A stretch of 64,000 bases of DNA, from positions 1 to 64,000 of the forward strand of contig CAJGDC010000002.1 of NCBI GenBank assembly GCA_904502005.1, in the 5' to 3' direction. This stretch comes from an uncultured Alistipes sp. GTDB lineage: Bacteria > Bacteroidota > Bacteroidia > Bacteroidales > Rikenellaceae. Positions 61,427 to 64,000 of this stretch are shown here, piece after piece. Position 1 is the first letter of the stretch. Each line of letters opens with the position of its first letter. Under the pieces are notes generated by a model. That model was not told the DNA's origin and searched no databases. It was given only the letters and a program-made list of their open reading frames with translations. The translations under genes were made by a program, and so were the position numbers.

Positions 61427-62434
61427 TTATCTCTTAAACATTTGTTCTAACTCATCTAAAGTCACAGCCATATCCTCAACCCTACCGATAGCCCTCGGAA
61501 CAATAAGGTGCAACTTATCATTCTCTCTCTTCTTATCCTTGGCAATTGAGGCTATAAGGTCGGTTACAGCAATATAACCCATTTCGAAGTTGTATTGCCT
61601 ACACAAGCCAACAATCCTATTTGCATCATCTGGATGGATAAGATTATTTTTGCGTGCCATATCTGCAATAGCAATTAGACCGATAGCCACAGCCTCACCG
61701 TGATTATATTGGCAATTTGGCCGAGATTCAACAGCGTGGGCAATCGTATGTCCAAGGTTAAGCACTCGGCGAAGACCACTCTCGCGCTCATCCTTGCTAA
61801 CAATATCAAGCTTTATCTTTATCGTTGCCCTTACAACAGCCTCTAAAGCCCCATAATCGCATCTAAAGAGTTCTAACCGCGCGCTTTCAAGATCCTTAAA
61901 TAAAATCGGATTACTGATAATTGCCGACTTAATTATCTCTGCAAAACCAGCACGGAACTCCCTATCCGGCAGGGTGCTAAGCATAGCCACATCGCAAATA
62001 ACAAACTTTGGCTGACAGAAAGTTCCCGCCATATTTTTATATCCGCCGACATTGACACCATTCTTCCCGCCTAACGATGCATCCACCTGTGCAAGGAGCG
62101 TAGTTGCCACAAAGCCAAAATCTACACCACGCATAAATGTTGCGCCGACAAAACCGGTAATATCAGTAACAATGCCGCCACCGATACCTACAAGCATCGT
62201 TGTGCGATCTGCTCCCCTACGAATAAGCTCCGAGTAGACCATTCCAACAGTTTCAAGGCTCTTCGCGCTCTCGCCCTCCCGAATAGTGATATGCTCAAAC
62301 TGAGAAATAAGTCCAAAGTAGTGCAAGCGAACTGTATCGTCGGTGACAACAATAACCCTGCGACCAGCAGTAAGCTCTGCAAGTAGTTGCGCTGCCCTGC
62401 CGACATAAACGTAGCTATTCTCGATTCTACTCAT
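61427..62434 (-). CDS. aroB: 3-dehydroquinate synthase
   Basis: 335 residues; second step of the shikimate pathway, turning DAHP into 3-dehydroquinate with NAD and a metal ion. Motifs: GGGIVTDITGFVGATFMRG (NAD loop), TTLLAQVDASLGGKNGVNV, RAGFAEIIKSAII, and the metal-ligand regions RRVLNLGHTIAHAVE and YNHGEAVAIG. Confidence 0.96.
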   Translation of the reverse strand: MSRIENSYVYVGRAAQLLAELTAGRRVIVVTDDTVRLHYFGLISQFEHITIREGESAKSLETVGMVYSELIRRGADRTTMLVGIGGGIVTDITGFVGATFMRGVDFGFVATTLLAQVDASLGGKNGVNVGGYKNMAGTFCQPKFVICDVAMLSTLPDREFRAGFAEIIKSAIISNPILFKDLESARLELFRCDYGALEAVVRATIKIKLDIVSKDERESGLRRVLNLGHTIAHAVESRPNCQYNHGEAVAIGLIAIADMARKNNLIHPDDANRIVGLCRQYNFEMGYIAVTDLIASIAKDKKRENDKLHLIVPRAIGRVEDMAVTLDELEQMFKR

Positions 62435-62496
62435 AGTTTTGCACTTATAAGGTCAAATTGATAGACAAAAGTAATACTTTTTTCAATTAAAATTGC

Positions 62497-62504
62497 TAAC
62501 TTTG
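62497..62504 (+). promoter_or_regulatory. -7 box TAACTTTG of typA
   Basis: TAACTTTG lies 21 nt before the ATG at 62526. A -33 TTTG is not clear, but the box is a full match to TAnnTTTG. Confidence 0.65.
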
Positions 62505-62525
62505 CGCGTTAATATATTAAAATTT

Positions 62526-64000
62526 ATGCAGAAACTTAGAAATATCGCAATCATCGCCCATGTAGACCATGGAAAGACTACATTGGTTGACAAGATGATT
62601 ATGGCGGGCAACCTGCTCCGCGAGGCGTCAAAGACAGGCGAACTGGTACTTGACAACAACGACCTTGAGCGCGAGCGTGGTATTACAATCCTCTCAAAGA
62701 ACGTATCAGTAATATACAAGGATTACAAAATCAATATCATCGACACCCCAGGTCACGCCGACTTTGGTGGTGAGGTGGAGCGTGTGCTCAATATGTGCGA
62801 CGGCGTGCTACTGCTGGTAGACGCCTTTGAGGGCACCATGCCACAGACTCGCTTTGTGCTTCAGAAGGCGCTGATGCTTGGCAAGAAGCCTATTGTTGTT
62901 ATCAACAAGGTGGACAAACCAAACTGTCGTCCCGAGGTGGTAAACGAGCAGGTCTTTGATCTTATGTTCACCCTCGACGCTACAGAGGAGCAGCTCGATT
63001 ACAAGACCATCTACGGCTCGGCAAAACAGGGCTGGATGTCGCATAAGTGGAACGAGAAGACCGACTCTATACAGCCACTTCTTGACGCTATTATTGACGA
63101 GATTCCGGAGCCTCAGACTGCCGAGGGTACACCACAGATGCTTATCACATCGCTTGAGTATTCATCTTACATCGGTCGTATTGCTGTAGGTAAGCTTACT
63201 CGCGGAAGTCTTGTTTCGGGTCAAACCGTAACACTTGCCAAGCGTGATGGAGTAACTAAGGTTAAGACAAAGATTAAGGAGCTGATGGTCTTTGAGGGGT
63301 TGGGCAAGAAGAAGGTTGAGAGAGTTGAGTGTGGCGAGATTTGTGCCCTTGTAGGTATTGAAGGCTTTGAGATTGGCGACACAGTTTGCGACGCTGAGAA
63401 TCCAGAGCCACTGCCACCAATCAAGATTGACGAGCCGACAATGTCTATGCTCTTTACCATTAACAACTCCCCATTCTTCGGCAAGGATGGCAAGTATGTA
63501 ACATCACGTCATATCAAGGAGCGCCTTGACCACGAGCTGGAGAAGAATCTCGCCCTACGCGTAGAGCCAGGGCAGAATGCCGACTCATTTATCGTCTACG
63601 GTCGTGGCGTGCTTCACCTCTCTGTACTCATTGAGACTATGCGCCGCGAGGGCTACGAGCTTCAGGTAGGTCAGCCAAAAGTTATCATCAAGGAGATTGA
63701 TGGACAGAAGTGCGAGCCTATTGAGGAGATGGCAGTCGATTGCCCAGATGAGGTAGCAGGAACAGTGATTGAGCTATCTACACGTCGCAAGGGTACGCTG
63801 ACAAATATGGAGTCTAACAATGGTCGCACACGACTTGAGTTTGATATTCCATCGCGAGGTATTATCGGTCTTCGTTCAAATATGCTCACAGCTACTGCTG
63901 GCGAGGCGATTATGTCACACCGATTGAAGGGTTTTGAGCCATATGTTGGCGAGATTGAGATGCGTACAAACGGCTCAATCATAGCCTCAGAGACAGGTAC
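62526..64000 (+). CDS. typA: Translational GTPase TypA/BipA, 3' end outside window
   Basis: Starts at ATG 62526 and stays open to the end of the window (491 codons visible of about 600). GTPase motifs: [10 protein letters not shown] (G1), RGITILSKN (G2), [16 protein letters not shown] (G3), and NKVDKP (G4). The elongation-factor-like domains follow, with the TypA pattern [20 protein letters not shown] near the cut end. TypA acts on ribosomes under stress and low temperature. Confidence 0.97.
   Translation, partial: MQKLRNIAIIAHVDHGKTTLVDKMIMAGNLLREASKTGELVLDNNDLERERGITILSKNVSVIYKDYKINIIDTPGHADFGGEVERVLNMCDGVLLLVDAFEGTMPQTRFVLQKALMLGKKPIVVINKVDKPNCRPEVVNEQVFDLMFTLDATEEQLDYKTIYGSAKQGWMSHKWNEKTDSIQPLLDAIIDEIPEPQTAEGTPQMLITSLEYSSYIGRIAVGKLTRGSLVSGQTVTLAKRDGVTKVKTKIKELMVFEGLGKKKVERVECGEICALVGIEGFEIGDTVCDAENPEPLPPIKIDEPTMSMLFTINNSPFFGKDGKYVTSRHIKERLDHELEKNLALRVEPGQNADSFIVYGRGVLHLSVLIETMRREGYELQVGQPKVIIKEIDGQKCEPIEEMAVDCPDEVAGTVIELSTRRKGTLTNMESNNGRTRLEFDIPSRGIIGLRSNMLTATAGEAIMSHRLKGFEPYVGEIEMRTNGSIIASETG

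Noticed and set aside
1..64000. CRISPR arrays, rRNA genes, full IS elements, prophage
   Set aside because: No regularly spaced repeats, rRNA sequence, transposase or phage structural gene was seen anywhere in the window.

Overview
The window looks like a chromosome segment from a gut-type member of the order Bacteroidales, plausibly near Alistipes/Rikenellaceae; the genus is not settled. Support comes from repeated Bacteroidetes -7 promoter boxes (TAnnTTTG, sometimes with a -33 TTTG), many lipobox-type lipoproteins, BspA-type leucine-rich repeats, fimbrillin-like surface proteins, an HU-CCDC81/SPOR protein, Kdo (LPS) genes, and tRNA genes without an encoded CCA.

Layout. 1-7.4 kb (+): 3' part of a GH2 glycosidase, kdsA, kdsD, a GlpT/UhpT-type transporter, a UbiD-family decarboxylase and a helix-hairpin-helix membrane protein. 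7.4-11 kb (+): rpsU, a small SPFH-like membrane protein, and an 822-aa surface lipoprotein behind an unusual leader. 11-15 kb (+): a LuxC-like acyl-CoA reductase, an M13 peptidase lying between two 187-bp MITE-like repeats, and a Spy/LTXXQ-like protein. 15-24.8 kb (-): an operon of a golvesin-domain protein, GH20 hexosaminidase, BASS transporter and DusB; then AzgA-type permease, ispF and pepD. 24.9-28.5 kb (-): one large fimbrillin-like/phosphoesterase lipoprotein gene split by an in-frame TAA. 28.5-29 kb: tRNA-Ser with a duplicated 3' end. 29-35.3 kb (+): sufB-sufC-sufD-sufS, tmk and a DoxX/MauE-like protein. 35.3-45.7 kb: OsmC (-), then (+) TPR protein, outer-membrane barrel, PH-like protein, panC, panD, DUF456 protein and an M16 peptidase. 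45.7-51.3 kb: two lipoproteins (-), dnaG and uvrB (+). 51.3-59.6 kb (-): a GtrA/HU-SPOR/lgt/histidine kinase/S24-like cluster, tRNA-Arg, and a 1310-aa BspA-like lipoprotein with a 44-aa companion gene and an unusual leader. 59.7-64 kb: ruvB (+), HAD phosphatase and aroB (-), and the 5' part of typA (+).

Most of the content is housekeeping: Kdo synthesis, Fe-S assembly, pantothenate synthesis, DNA replication and repair, isoprenoid and shikimate enzymes, and lipoprotein processing. Surface and accessory genes are interspersed. Two structures stand out. First, two unrelated surface-lipoprotein genes 50 kb apart share one leader plan: promoter, a 27-28 codon ORF whose Gly-Gly-Gly-Ile is written by a run of 8-9 G, about 50 nt of spacer, then a 22-nt hairpin with compensatory base changes. 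Second, the M13 peptidase gene sits between two MITE-like copies whose flanking 8-bp repeats are exchanged: outer pair AAATTTTT, inner pair CATTTTTT. This pattern fits integration by recombination between two MITEs. Deleting the insert on paper restores a normal luxC end butted against the next gene.
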